The notes under the pieces are model-generated. The model made no database searches. It was given only the letters and a program-made list of their open reading frames with translations, and was not told the DNA's origin. A stretch of 64,000 bases of DNA from Hortaea werneckii. Its lineage: Eukaryota > Ascomycota > Dothideomycetes > Mycosphaerellales > Teratosphaeriaceae. The DNA is taken from NCBI GenBank assembly GCA_037044905.1, contig JBAOKB010000074.1, positions 558,001 through 622,000 of the forward strand. Reading direction: 5' to 3'. Below, piece by piece: positions 1-12,025 of the stretch. Made by a program: the position numbers and the translations under genes. Every line of letters starts with the position of its first letter. Positions within the stretch are counted from its first letter, which is position 1.

Positions 1-2655
1 ATCAGTGGCGTCACCGTGGGTATTGGAGGCGTGGTCTCTGGAATGGCTGCCGCCCCATTATTAGGCACCTGCTGTGAACCATACATGGTCTGTTGGCTGG
101 TGGGAGAATATTGGGAGTGCATGCCAGAGGCCGAGGCATGCGGCATCCTTGGACCACCAACTTGTGGTTGCGGCACCGGTTGAGGTGCGGGCGCACCTCC
201 AAAGGCGGTGCTCCACTGCTGGAAGATCCCGGACGGATCCCATACCGGTGCTGGTGGCTGCTCGCTGTTGACAACAGGCTCCAATGGAAACGCCGATTGC
301 GGTGCAGCGGTGACATGCGGCATGCTTCCGGTGTTGAATGAATTTGGTGCCATCTGGTATTTTGTTGTCGGGTACGCCATGGTAGATGGAGTTTGCATAC
401 TCTGGGTTACGACCTGATCGATTTGTGGAGGATATTCAGAGGAAGGACTAATGGCCTTCGAAGAAGTAGTGCCAGGCAACTGAGCCCAGCTTGCAGCCCT
501 TTGACTCTGGACGCTGGCGGAGTTATTTCTCAAGCCCGGTGGAGTGGCTTGATTCTCCATTGAGGGACTACGGAGGCCCATGGATGGCTTCAATTCAAAC
601 GGCTTGCTTGTATCGTTGCTAAAGGCTTCCCGAAGTGCGTTGATTTGGGCTTGCATCTCGACAGCTGCGGAAGAAGTGCAATGTTCAAGCACGCGCATGT
701 GTCTTGTGAAGAATGTGCGAGCTCGCGAGTTCAGATCAGGATCTGGGGAAGTGATTGCGGCCTGGAGTCGGTCAGTATCTGGAAGATGGCTCTCGTCCGC
801 CTATACGCATCTCACTCACCAAATGTAACATTGCACAGGAAAGAACGCAGTAAATAGTGAAGTTAATTCCTCTTTGCATGAAATGCAGCCCATGAAGTCC
901 GAAATCACGTAAGAGAGCTTCGTGTAGCTTGCAGATCATTGCAGCCGCATGTACGCACATGTCCAGATGGCGAACAAAGCCTTGATCACGCCGCTCAAGA
1001 AGTGCTTGCAGTTGCGGACGATGATGCATGACAAGAACAAGATGTTGATAGACATGAACATTGGCGAGGAAGTGGTCGTTTCCAAGCCAGGGTGGACTGT
1101 CGTCCGCAGGATAGTTTATACGCAAGTCGGATGGCATCGAGTTCAGCCAGTGGTCGATGTCTTCGTTGTGTTGAATGAAGGACGGGTCAAGAGCCCAATC
1201 CCTTTTGTAACGTCTCATGGAAAGCCACAGACGTGTGGTCATCATAATATTACGCCACCCTTGTGCCAAGTACGTGAACCGCCTCGAGGTCTGCTGCTCG
1301 AAAGAATCGACATCCGGTGAAGGCGGAGGGAGACTGAGATCCACACTCTCAATATCCACGGAGAAGTCGGTTCTACCTTGAGGCGAGCCAATCATGATCT
1401 CCAAGCCAAACAGTGTCTGCCAAATCCTTGTGCGTACGAGGCACTCTGATCTTGAAAAAGTGCACCCTCCGCTGAGACGATGCTGGTCCAGGTGTTCATT
1501 GAGACCAAGATCGCAACCCATGGTCACGACGTACTTTAGTGTCATCCATGACCGATAGAAGTAGCCTCTTCTCGGTACAAACTCCCGGGCCTTAGTCAAG
1601 AGTATCATGCCCTGGACAGTGCTCAGCCTTGGCACATCTTTGAAGCTCTCTTCATGCTTCGCGGCTAAAGCCAACCATCTTCGCGCTTCAATGGGTTGGT
1701 CCAGATACCGGGCTACGCAAGCAAAAATGCTCTCCAAGAGAAGGGGGGAGATGGACTGCCGTGCGGATCGCCACTGCTCATAGAACGCAGCTCTATTGAG
1801 CACCGGTGCATACGGATGTATATAGTTGAAAAAGTAGCCGAAATAGTCCATTGCTCGGGCTTCGGATGGCATCATCTCCGGTGGAATGCGTACGGTGGTA
1901 TCGGTGCCTACCGATGGTGGTAAGAGCACCTCCTCTTCGCCAATAGCAGGTGTTTCGGCCAGATTTTTTCTTTCGTTAGCGATATAAGGCGCAATGCTAG
2001 TGGGATCTATTGATAGATCTCCCATCTGCCCCGACAACTCTTTCACGGACGCGTCGACTTCTTCCGCATCTCCACCGGAGCTATTCGAAAGTTCGGTCTG
2101 GGTCCGCAGCAAGTGAGGCGCACCTCCATCCTGATACACTGATGTTTCGGTGCTCGGTGTGAAATAGCCAGAATCCTGGTAAGCACGGTCTTGGCGGGCG
2201 TATGTTGGCTGCTGATGGAAGAACTGGGAAGAGTAGAGCTGAGCATTGATGTCCCTTTCCACAGGTGCAGAGGGAGGTGGCGCATGCATTGAAGAGCCAG
2301 AATTTCCCGCGGGCCATGAGTCCATTCTCTGGGGCGTATTTGAAGCTGCCTCGGTACTCGCATACTTGGCTGGGGTTGTGGTCTGGAAGGTGTACTGTCC
2401 CTGTGCTGGGGCGGAGTTGGAAGCCTGCTGCTCATCATCCGGATCTAGGGTAGGTGGAATGCATTTCAACTTCATGCGGACGCAAGCTCCACAAGGCCAG
2501 GGTCCATTTTGGAGGGCGCCGTCACAGCGTATCTTGCGCTTGCGGCATCCATCGCAGGCTCGCATGACTTTGAGGCGCTTGTGACGGTTGTACTCGTCCA
2601 CGAAGACATACTGCTTAGTATGCCCCGTAGCGGCGGGCGCTTGTAGGGTGTCCAT
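1..2655 (-). CDS. Zn2Cys6 (GAL4-type) transcription factor with fungal_trans domain; 3' end outside window
   Basis: Nuclear DNA-binding regulator. The start is the ATG at 2653-2655; upstream codons in this frame give no earlier ATG. Exon 1 is 820-2655 (612 codons, phase 0). A 58-nt intron (762-819; donor GTGAGT, branch ACTGAC, acceptor CTCCAG) leads to exon 2, which stays open to base 1, so the C-terminus is missing. The zinc cluster lies near residues 30-62: CX2CX6C, a 10-residue linker, then CX2CX6C (CDGCRKRKIRC and CGACVRMKLKC). A low-complexity Q/S/P stretch follows, then the fungal_trans middle homology region from about residue 265 (the FNYIHPYAPVLNR segment is typical). The exon 2 part has a short helical segment and a P/Q/S-rich tail like an activation domain. 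The target pathway cannot be read from the sequence and I do not assign an ortholog. It is transcribed divergently from CIA2. Confidence 0.9.
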
Positions 2656-3661
2656 ATGTGAGCGAACAGTGCACTGGAGGACGATCTCGAGTGCGTTGCC
2701 TTGGAATGGCGTATCCCGGGATCTTAAGCCAATTCCGCACGGCGAGGCAAAATGGACGCCCGGCAGCACCGAAGGCGAAGGATCAGTAGGTCAAGTCGAG
2801 TGGTTCTGAATGTACAGCTGGCGCGTGGTCCATCCTGGTTTTGCTCACCTGTCGTGCATGGGGAGTGTGTGTGCGCGCGCATCCCTTGACGTCCAACCCC
2901 ACAGCGTCGATCATCCGAGAGCAACAGTTTGAGCCGAAAGGGCCGTGGCGGATGGTGAGCGAGGTGAGCCACTGGGTTAGCGGGCTCAAGCTTGCCGAAC
3001 AAGATTTCTGTGCCCTGCGTTCTGACCGATCACATGCGAGTGGCGCCACACGGAACCGCAGTTATAGGCTCCAAAAAAATAATTCGGCATGTGCCGGATC
3101 GTGAGAGCAGCGCACCGGCAGCCTCGTCCACACGCAAGAGTCAAGAGGCAAGATCTCGTATTTGCCTATTAAAAATCCATGGCCTCTCCGCCAGTCAGCT
3201 GTCCAAGGCCTGCCTCCTACGCCGCCATGGCTCCTCAAATTGTGGCGTACCCTGCAAGCTACTGCGGAGCGACGTGGGGGGTTCGAAAAATCCGTCTATC
3301 AAGCGCACGAATGAGAAAAAGTCTGACAGCGGCCGGGAACTGCCACGGCTACGCCTCCGGCTCCACATAAGGTTCTGACTAGGTGACCCAACACCGGTTG
3401 ACGAAACGTTCGAGAAAGCAAGACAGCCCTCTGACCCGGCTTTCGAAACACGACGCTCCATCTCCACACGCTCTAGAGGTTACGTCGTTGCCTGTCCAAG
3501 CTCAAGCCATCACTTCACGGGTCGAGAAAAACAGGATAGACGTGCACGCACCATCATCCGCATCTCGCGTGGTCTAGCCTGGGTCTCTCTTGACAGGCTC
3601 AACAGGCCCTTTATCTTCGCGAAGAGTGGCAAGTCGCTAGTTGCATCTCACCGTCACCAAC
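2656..3661. other. Divergent intergenic/promoter region
   Basis: About 1.0 kb between the start of the zinc-cluster regulator (minus strand) and CIA2 (plus strand). It must hold both promoters. It has short purine and alternating GT/GC tracts near 2865-2885. Reading frames here are short, lack domain-like sequence and are treated as chance. Confidence 0.6.
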
Positions 3662-4252
3662 ATGGAAGCCGACAAGGATAACGCAAACCCCACCATTATC
3701 AATCCATCCGATCTTCCTTCGCGGCGCAGGTCTGCCCCGACAGAGAAGCGTCCTGGAGTATTCGATGCACTTGCACCCGCATATCCTGGTCTTGCCGAGC
3801 CATTATCCTCGCCTGAGGCTTCATCAGACTCAGACGCCTCAGATGAGGAAGACCGCGAAGAGATTGACGAGCAGGAGGTGTACGACCTTATCTCGACCAT
3901 CTCAGACCCAGAGCATCCACTGTCTCTGGGCTCCCTGGGAGTTGTGAAGTTGGACGATATTGCAATCTTCCCGCCAACTTCTCCGCGCTCCCGCATCAGC
4001 ACGGTCAGAGTCTTAATTACGCCCACCACAACAGCCTGTTCTCTGACTACTGTGATTGGATTGGGCGTTAAGGTGCGACTCGTCAACGCTCTCCCGCCAA
4101 GATTTCGGATCGACGTGCGGATCAAGGAAGGTACGTCCAAGACTGCAGACGAAGTCAACAAGCAGCTTGGCGACAAGGAGCGCGTGGCCGCAGCAATGGA
4201 GAATCGATCACTTGTAAGCGTCGTCAACACGATGCTGGCTACGTGCGAGTGA
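3662..4252 (+). CDS. CIA2: MIP18/CIA2 family cytosolic Fe-S cluster assembly (CIA targeting) protein
   Basis: A single-exon gene of 196 codons from the ATG at 3662. The N-terminal half is variable and acidic, with a DSDASDEEDREEIDEQ stretch. The MIP18 (DUF59) domain then fills about residues 78-194: EVYDLISTISDPEHP, the reactive-Cys segment TACSLTTVIGLGVKVRL, and the C-terminal signature VNKQLGDKERVAAAMENR. Family members act with the MMS19 and CIA1 homologs to place 4Fe-4S clusters on nuclear and cytosolic enzymes such as DNA polymerases and helicases. Length and motif order match the yeast CIA2 (YHR122W) and human CIAO2B families. Neither frame breaks nor introns are seen. It lies head-to-head with the zinc-cluster regulator and converges on the next gene. 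Confidence 0.95.
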   Translation: MEADKDNANPTIINPSDLPSRRRSAPTEKRPGVFDALAPAYPGLAEPLSSPEASSDSDASDEEDREEIDEQEVYDLISTISDPEHPLSLGSLGVVKLDDIAIFPPTSPRSRISTVRVLITPTTTACSLTTVIGLGVKVRLVNALPPRFRIDVRIKEGTSKTADEVNKQLGDKERVAAAMENRSLVSVVNTMLATCE

Positions 4253-4655
4253 AGCGTTGCCCTAGAGCAAAGTATATCGCAGCGCCACATATTGATTGCA
4301 CGGAATGCGCTATGTATAGCTTGCAGGTGTAACAGCCGTGTATCAAGAATTCGACGAGACACTCGAGCCTCGCCGGTGGGGCTCGCTTGAGCGACTTGAC
4401 ATGGCATGGGATTATGACACAACTAAACGTCGTAGCTAGACAGCAGTTGAAGTAATTGAGACGAAATACATGGTTCGGAGTTTCGAAACGCAGGGCTCTC
4501 AGGGGCACACTGTTGGATATCATATGGGACGACTTGCAAGATCCTAGGCAACTGTGGCGCCGAATCGCCACTTCATGGAATCTACATGGTATCCTAAACG
4601 CTTGAACGCTTCATGCCGTGCTTTAAGGCGACGTCAACGCCGAATATGCAATCTT
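4253..4655. other. Convergent intergenic region
   Basis: 3' flanks of CIA2 (plus) and the PY-motif membrane protein (minus). No further coding or structural RNA signal recognised. Confidence 0.5.
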
Positions 4656-5270
4656 TTATGGTCTCGACGCCGGCGCTACAGTCGCACCAGGAGCTGTTGG
4701 CCCATCCTCATCCGCACTGCCTGCAGGTCGGACGTGAGTGTAAGTCTGGTTGGCAGCTACCTTCGTCGCACCTTCCGGTGGCTGGTAGACAGGCGGCGGT
4801 TCTGTCGTGGCGGTGTATGCTGGAGGTGGATGTTCGTATTGGTCCATGCGATAGGTTGTGCCAGGTTGCTGATAGTAGACTGTCTCGGCCGGGTACGATC
4901 GATATGCTCTGCCGACCATCCAGCGGTGGTATGAGAGAGGTGGCAGGCCCTTTTGTAAGTCGTCTCCGTGCATGGAAATAGCCGCCGACAAAGAAGAGGA
5001 GAAGCGCGGCGAAGAGAAGGCCTACGATGGTATATCGGACAGCCATTCCAGCCTGAGCAATGATCAGCAGGGGCCACAACAGAGCAAAACAGCTGTCGCT
5101 TCTTGAATACGTACTGGTGTCCACCAGAAGCCGACATTGTCTCCGTACGTGCCATAACCATAGTCGCCGTATGAACCGTAATCGTAACCAGAAGATCCGT
5201 CCTCTCCACCGTCCCCAGTAAATGTATCTCCTCCTTGTCTCTTCCACAGACCTTCAGCATGTGAGCCCAT
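4656..5270 (-). CDS. Small single-pass membrane protein with two C-terminal PY motifs (frame break in exon 2)
   Basis: Start ATG 5268-5270. Exon 1 is 5115-5270, a 62-nt intron is 5053-5114 (donor GTACGT, acceptor TGCTCAG), and exon 2 is 4656-5052. The N-terminal 52 residues are Gly/Asp/Tyr-rich and probably lumenal or extracellular. One membrane helix (YTIVGLLFAALLLFFVGGY) is followed by a basic stop-transfer stretch. The C-terminal tail carries PPAY and PPVY, the kind of PY motifs bound by WW domains of NEDD4/Rsp5 ubiquitin ligases. Exon 2 is 397 nt, one base too many. The helix is read in one frame and the GLPPLSYHRW segment in the next, with the switch at the GGG around 4948-4950, which looks like one extra G. 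The role as a ligase adaptor is inference from topology and motifs only. No ortholog is named. Confidence 0.7.
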
Positions 5271-5809
5271 CCCGCCTAAGATAAGTGTCGTAGGATTCGC
5301 AGTCGCACGGTGGATAGCCCGAGTCGATGTCGGATGCCCACTAGATTCTAATGCAGGTCACTTCCTGCTGCTTACGCTCGGTAGACACAGCTCTCTCGGA
5401 ACGGCAGTAGGTACCCGGAAGCTAGATCTTTCGCGCACGGGAATCGGAAACCGTTGCAAAGTGGATAATACAAGTGACTATAGATTCGAAGGGAGGTGCT
5501 GAAAGAAAGTAATATGATTCCACAATGCAAGGTCCGAAGGTGGTTGGTGTATGCGTGGTTAGGGACTCGCCGCAAGGGTCAAACTTGGGTTGCTGCCAAC
5601 CGCTGCGATGAAACGGGGCTGGCGCGCGTCCGCGTCCGCACTCGCGCTAAGAAGTCGCATATTACCTCATGTGCCAGAGCGGCTGGCGCACGGATCAGCT
5701 ACATTCGAGTTGCATTCACTACAAGAACGTATGCATTGACATTCAAACACCGATGTGGCGGCAAGCGTAGTGCTATCAATTAGGATATGCTATGCCGCAT
5801 AATCCACTG
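5271..5809. other. Intergenic region upstream of the PY-motif gene
   Basis: About 540 bp holding the promoter of the PY-motif membrane protein and the 3' flank of the GPALPP gene. It includes a CpG-rich patch around 5620-5650. No gene recognised. Confidence 0.5.
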
Positions 5810-6763
5810 CTATAAATAGCTGCCACCAGCAAATCTGGAGGAGAACCCGCCGGCTTTCTTCAACATTTCCGCCTTTTGGGCGCCGCTTATGCCACCGCCG
5901 CTCGCCATGTCTTTCTCGCGGTCAAATGCTCGTTTGCTGGGATCGTCTTCCTCGGCTGAAGCACCTTTGCTCTTCTTGTGCTGCTCGACTAATGACGGGC
6001 CTCGAGATTTCTCCTGGGAGATAGATTAGCAGCCAGTCAGCCCATCCCCAATATTCAAGGCTTACAATCTGTTGCTTTCGCTTCTGCTCTTCAGCTTCTT
6101 CCTTCGCGGATTTCTTCGGCTTTGCTGCTTCTGGTGCAGCCATCGAGGCAGGCTTTGCAGTACCCATCATCTCCTCTTGTAAACGTCGTTGCTTCTGCTC
6201 TGGTGTTTCATACCAGGCCGAGTTATCCTCTTCTTTGCTATTCGGCCCTTTAGCACCTTTGCCTGTATTGAATCCTCTTGCTCTTTGCTTTGAAGGGTCC
6301 ATTCGCGCTGCCAGATCGTCTTGCTTGGGTGGCAGCATCATCCATTCGTCACGCTGAGGTCTCGCAGGCGCGGCAGGCGAGGTCTTGCTACGGAATTTAC
6401 CAACGTCGTCGTTCTCAATATCTTGTGCTTTCTAGGTCAGTCAGCTTCGCCAAGCAGGATCAGTTGGTCCAGTACCGAACCTACCTGATCTGCCTCAGTT
6501 GGCGGTAGAGCCGGTCCGAAGTCGTCATCGTCGTCGCTGCTGTCAGAAGCCTCTGATCTCTTCAGATCTGCTGTTGCTGCATCCTCAAGCGAAGTCGGTG
6601 GCATAGCTGGGCCAGCTACTCGTCTACGCTTGTCGCCATCGCCTGGACTTTCTGAGCGTTTTGCGCCGGAAGTCGTCGTGTCTTCGTCTTTTGCCTGTTC
6701 TTCCTGCTTTCTCTTTCTCTTTGCCACTAAGTGTGGAGGCAGCGCTGGACCGATTCCCGACAT
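5810..6763 (-). CDS. GPALPP-motif / DUF3752 domain protein
   Basis: Three exons: 6485-6763, 6066-6431 and 5810-6013. The introns are 6432-6484 (53 nt, branch CTGAC) and 6014-6065 (52 nt, branch CTAAT), both phase 0. The protein is about 282 residues. The N-terminal part has three copies of the family's namesake motif: GPALPP near residue 5, GPAMPP in the middle and GPALPP before the first intron. Between them are charged K/R/E and DSSDDDDD stretches. The DUF3752 part follows: RDEWMMLPPK, a DPSKQRARGFNTGKGA segment, an Ala/Lys/Glu coiled coil, and the end DPSKRAFDREKDM ... FSSRFAGGSYL. Family members are nuclear proteins of poorly known role, and a splicing association has been suggested. The exon model is strong because each junction restores the family pattern. 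It is divergent from VPS8. Confidence 0.9.
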
Positions 6764-7175
6764 GTTTCCAATGCGTCTGAAGGTGTTAACGTTGCGATGT
6801 GGTGTGCTTCTTAGGGCCTGAGCGCGAAGGAACGCCGCGGACGCGGATACACAGTTAAGCCTCAGGCAGACGCGATCCGCCTGGATCTACATGTCGGGTC
6901 CATTCAACGTCTATCTTCCTGCATACACCTTGCAACCTCAGTGGCAGCATTAGCAGTCCGAAAGGCTTCCCATTGGACGACTTCAAACATAACACGTTGT
7001 GGCATTGTGGCCGAGACGTCCGCTTGAACGCCGGATACGAACGGCCACGCATTCCCAACCCGGTTAGACGAGGAGATCGGTCAGGATTGAAGTTACGCAC
7101 ACGCAAACGCGATCGAAAGGCGACAAGCAGACAATTGAATATCGAGGGAGCAATGGTGGCTTCCATTGGGGACCG
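6764..7175. other. Divergent promoter region between the GPALPP gene and VPS8
   Basis: About 410 bp between two opposed start codons. No other feature recognised. Confidence 0.5.
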
Positions 7176-10100
7176 ATGAGCTCCATCTCTGGGGGCCAGG
7201 ATGAAGGCGGCAACAATGAGGACGTCGATGCCGATGAGACAATTAGGACAGCGGAAGCAAGAGCGATAGACCAGGGCGGGTCTAGCAACGAAGACTCTGA
7301 CGAAGATGAAGAGCACTATGAAAGCTTGCCGGAGGATTCAATTGTGGGAGACTCAGAAGCTTTCTTGGACGAAACAACCGTGAACGGAGAGGGCGAGGAT
7401 CGCAACATAGAGCTTGGCAAGCAAGATGACAGCGAAAGACTGGACGCCACAGATGACCCAATCGACGAAAGGGGATTGGATGTTGAAGCGGATGGTGAAC
7501 CGATAGGATCCCAGGGACAAAGCCCATTTCTGAGCGCTGCGGACTCTGGCTCAATACCGGATGACCTGCCATCTGTTCAAGGCTCTCGGGTCTCTTCTCC
7601 TGGCCCACTTTCATTGAGAGGTCCACGTAGAACGCCTCAAAGAACGACCTCCGGGGCTCTGCAGCCGTTTGAGAAGCGCTTTGAATCACGATTCTCTACT
7701 TCACCTTCACCGTCCTCGCGAGCAGGCTCTCCAGCGTTTCTGACACCACATTCACGTCAGATTTCGATGTCCTCTCAGTTCTCTCAGTTGTCATCGCAAG
7801 CCTCATCGCAAGGCGAAGGCGGCAATGAAGCCCCAATCGCACCCTGGGAAGTAATACGATGGACGAAATTACGGAAATTGTCGGGGCAAGCTTTCTCTGA
7901 ATCAGGCAAGCGCAACTTTGGCCGTCCTACTACGCTTGCAGTATCAGCGCTCATCGCTGTTGGAACCTCGAAAGGCTTGGTATTAGGTTTCGATTATCAC
8001 CAGACGTTGAAGGTCATCATAGGCCAAGGTACTAAAGCTACGGAATGCGGCAGTGTGACCGCTTTGGCGATTGCTGCCGACTACTCCACCATCGCTGCTG
8101 GTCACGCCAATGGGCAAATCTTCACTTGGGATATCAGTAAACCGGCAAGGCCTTTCTTGCAGATACCGCCATTGGAGAAGAGCGTTGTACAGCAATCGCA
8201 GCATCCTGATGGCCACGTCTCAGGACAGGCGATTCTCCATATTGGGTTTCTTGGTACGAGGCATACTGCGCTTGTCTCTGCTGATGCCGCTGGTATGGCG
8301 TTCTCGCATCTTGCGACTCGTGGCTTAGGCCCCGTGACCCGTACAGTGAAGACCACGCGTCTCCTTGGTCGCTATCCCACATTTGATGCCAGAATAGAGC
8401 GCAGTCGCAAGTCAAGCTCAGTGCTTGCTTTCTCGCCACTGCCTCTAGGTAATGTTGAGCAAGCCACTGACGGTATGGGGCTTACGGCTCTGCTCACGCC
8501 GTACTTGCTCGTAATCGTCTCTACGACGCCGATAGCGCAAACGCAACATAAATCTCCCCGCCCCAAGGAGGTGATGCCACACAGTACACTCAGTGGCTGC
8601 TTAGCATGGTTTCCTGCCGTCAAGCTCAAGAGTTCCAATGCTACAGCTGAAAAGGGCAATTCAGACACAAAGCTTGTGTACTGCTGGTCCAATGTCCTGA
8701 CTGTCCTCGACGTCAAGGTTGTCGAAAACGATGACTCAAACAAGCCGCCTAGCCTTGAATTTCATGCCCGAAGTCGATGGCGGGCAGACGAAGCAATTGT
8801 AGCTGTGCAATGGCTAGGGCGTTCTGTCCTCGGTGTGATCACTGTCAGTCAGCGCTTGCTTATACTGGAAGATCCTTCGCTCCAAGTGACCGACTCACTT
8901 GACTTGATACAGCGACATGTGTATCACCAAGATCTTTTTTCGCATCAGTTGCAATCTGTAGTCGATCGCTTGGACAGCGACGATCCCTCATTGCATGGCG
9001 TCGTCGCTGATGCTTTCTACATGAGTTTCAAAGCATACAAAGGACGAACATTTTTGCTTGGCTTTAACGATTTAATCGTCGGCGTTCTCTCCAACTGGGC
9101 CGATCGGCTGATGGCACTGATGGAGAATGGCGATCACATTGGCGCAATCCGTTTGGGATCCGAATACTATGCTAGAGGAGGTAACAAAGTAACTGTGGGC
9201 CTGCCGGAAAATGATGACGCCAGGCACGAAGTCGTGCGTGAGCGCTTGCTCGAGATGATCACGGCATCCTTGAATTACTCATTTCTCAGCAAGACGATGA
9301 GCGAGATACAAGAATACGGGAGCTCGCAGATGTCTGCTTTGATGCCTGCATCAGCATGCACCAGACAGATTACCTTTTTGGTCGCGTATTCGAGATTTTC
9401 GAAGAAGCCGAAGAAGAAGCCGTATTCGTGCTCACTTTGGAGCCGTATGTACTCGATGGCGACGTGTCGCGACTGCCGCCTGAAGTGGTGAAGAGTGTTG
9501 TTGCTCACTTCATCTCGGAGAACCAAGCACCAAGGTTGGAAGACTTGCTCTGTCGCCTTGATCCCCTTTCTTTCGATTTGGACGAGATAACGATGCTCTG
9601 TCGCCAACATAGCTTGTATGATGCTCTCATCTATGTTTGGGGCCAGGGCATCGGAGACTTTGTTACACCACTCATCGACATGATGTCCTTGATCAAGATA
9701 TTACAGGCCGGAGACGACGATGGCGACCTGTCCGATAATCCCTTTTTCGAGTCGGCCATCAAAGTGTATCCTTACTTGGCTTATGCGCTCACCGGAAGAC
9801 TGTACCCACGAGGCGACTTGCTCGCTGATGGTGATGCGTCCAAAGCAAAGGCGGACCTCTACGGTTACGTCTTCGCTGGTACGCCAATGGCATGGCCACC
9901 TGGAACCCAACGTTACCTCTATACGGTAGAAAATCCGGCCGAGGAGCCGGCTTTTCCATATCTGGCCATGCTACTGGAATTCGATGCGGCCAAGTTCATG
10001 ATAATGCTTAATGAGGCTTTTGAGGACCCTTTCCTGAATGAGGCAGATGAAGACACTACTGTTCCCAGCAACGCGTCTGAGGTCAACGGTGTAGCTGGCA

Positions 10101-12025
10101 AGATGGGATACAAAATGACTCGACAGCACATTATCAGCATCATGCTCGACGTCATGAAACAGCATGAGTTCGACCCTGACCAAGTCATATACCTCGATAT
10201 GTTCATCGCTCGGTCGCTGCCAAAATATCCGGGCCAAATCGTACTATCTGGCGCTTTACTAGATCAGGTGCTTCAACATCTTTGCCATCCTCCTGTCGAA
10301 GGGGTGCGAGAAGACTGTCAACTGAGTGTGGAGTACCTACTTTCAGCTTACCGACCTTCTGATGTCTCCTGGTTAGTGGATGCATTGAGACAAGCGCGCT
10401 TCTTCCACATGTTGAAGTATATCTACCGCACTGAACGACTCTTTGTTGAACTGCTGGAGATATATTTTGAGGATGAGGACGATCAGGAAGGCGTCTTTGA
10501 CGCCATAGGGTACTGTCTTCGGCCGAATGCTGGTGCTACCCCGAAACAACTGGAGGGTGTAAAACGAACGATGATGCAGCACATCCAAGAGCTTGCCAAC
10601 ATCAGCATTGCAAGCACGGCTCGTACTCTTGTCAGCTTTACGGCCGATCTGTTGCCAAGCTGCATTCAAGCACTTCGGGACTCTTACCAGCAGTTCATGC
10701 TGCTACGGTGCTTGCTCGAGCCTCAGTTGATCAGAGACAGAAATCCGCCTCGGTCGTCGGGGCCTTCAACAATCGATCTCCAGACTTCGTATGGGGAGCT
10801 GTACGTTCAGCTTCTGTGTCAACATGATCCGACTCATGTCGCCGAGTACATCAATGTGCTCCCCACAAGCGACCTCACTCTGAATCATGTCTTGCCCGCA
10901 ATGGAAGAAGCTGGGGTTGTCGATGCAGCGGTGGTGCTACTTGCGCGCGACGGCATGGTAAGGGATGCAATGGAACGTCTTGTGGTCCATTTGCAAACAC
11001 TACAGCAAGCGTTGATCAGTATGGTTGAAGCTTCTGCACAGGCGCTAGATGCAAGCTCTGCAGAAAGTGCGGCCCTTGAGCTTGTTGGGGACATTGAGAG
11101 ATACACCAAAGTGGGAATTTGGCTGTGCCAAGGACAGAGCGCGACTGCTCAGCGAAGGCCACGGCCGCGGATGAACGTGGCTTGGGACATTAAAGAGGAC
11201 GACCTCGACTTAGACGAGTACTTATGGCTGAATCTAGTGGATGCCGCAGTCCAGGTTACGAAGAACACGACTGGGGCAGTTGAGCATCACGAAGAACATC
11301 CGGAGGACACAGGCAGGCAAACAGAGGCCGGCGATTTGGCGAAGATCATTACAGCTCTGCGGAGCAATACCCAGCAGACTTTCACTGCACTTCTTGCCGC
11401 AACAGCTACTCCAAGCAGACCTCCGTCGAACGACCCACGTCAGCCGCCACCTAAAAAGGACAACTTGAGCTTCCTCCGCGTCCTGCGGGCCTTTTTAACC
11501 AGAGCAGCCACGTCCGCACCGTCTCTAGCTGACCTTCGCGCTGTCTTGTCAGACATCTTCTCGGCCTACACCTTCGAACAGGATGTTCTGTCGCTTGCGA
11601 ATGAGCTGCTGGGCTCCAATGTCTTTGCAGACATTGAGGAAGCCACCTCTCTTCGACAGCGAGGCTGGCGGCCGCGGACACAGGTGTGCGAAAGCTGCAA
11701 GCGACGGGCGTGGGGACAGGGCATTGGGGAGACGGTCTGGGACGAATGGGTCTTACGCGAGCAGAAGAGAGAGTCCGAGAAGGCCCGCAAGCTGGTTGAG
11801 CGTGGCGGGGGCGAGGAAGCTAGGAGGCTCGAAAGGGGCAAAGCAAAGGCAAATGTCGATACGGTGGCGGAGAGAGATGACATTGAGAGCGAAGAGTCCA
11901 CACGTATGGCGCTGGTGGTCTTTGCATGCCGCCATGTCTTCCACAGAGCGTGCCTAGATCAGGCGTTCAGGGGTGGAAATGATGGCACTGTGAGAGTGTA
12001 TAGATGTCCCTTGTGTAAATACTAG
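7176..12025 (+). CDS. VPS8: VPS8, CORVET tethering-complex subunit (one frame break)
   Basis: Endosomal CORVET subunit that binds the RAB5-type GTPase during vesicle fusion with early endosomes. ATG at 7176. The acidic, Ser-rich N-terminus (about 220 residues) is followed by a WD40-like propeller segment (GSVTALAIAADYSTIAAGHANG), then a long alpha-solenoid, and a C-terminal RING-H2: CESC near 11688, then CRHVFHRAC and CPLCKY at the extreme end, with a charged insert of about 65 residues between the zinc pairs. Length is about 1,615 residues. Reading moves by one frame near 9282-9284. Conserved helices are read up to SLNYSF, and the solenoid resumes with RIRELADVCFDACI. One T missing from the TTT run explains it. 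An alternative is a 56-nt intron (9234-9289, GTGCGT...TCTCAG), but it would delete a helix I believe is conserved. Confidence 0.93.

Noticed and set aside
4950..5000. A 40-nt intron to explain the frame change in the PY-motif gene
   Set aside because: Frames would fit, but the donor (GTCGGC) is poor, the intron would be shorter than any other here, and it would cut into the membrane helix and its basic anchor.
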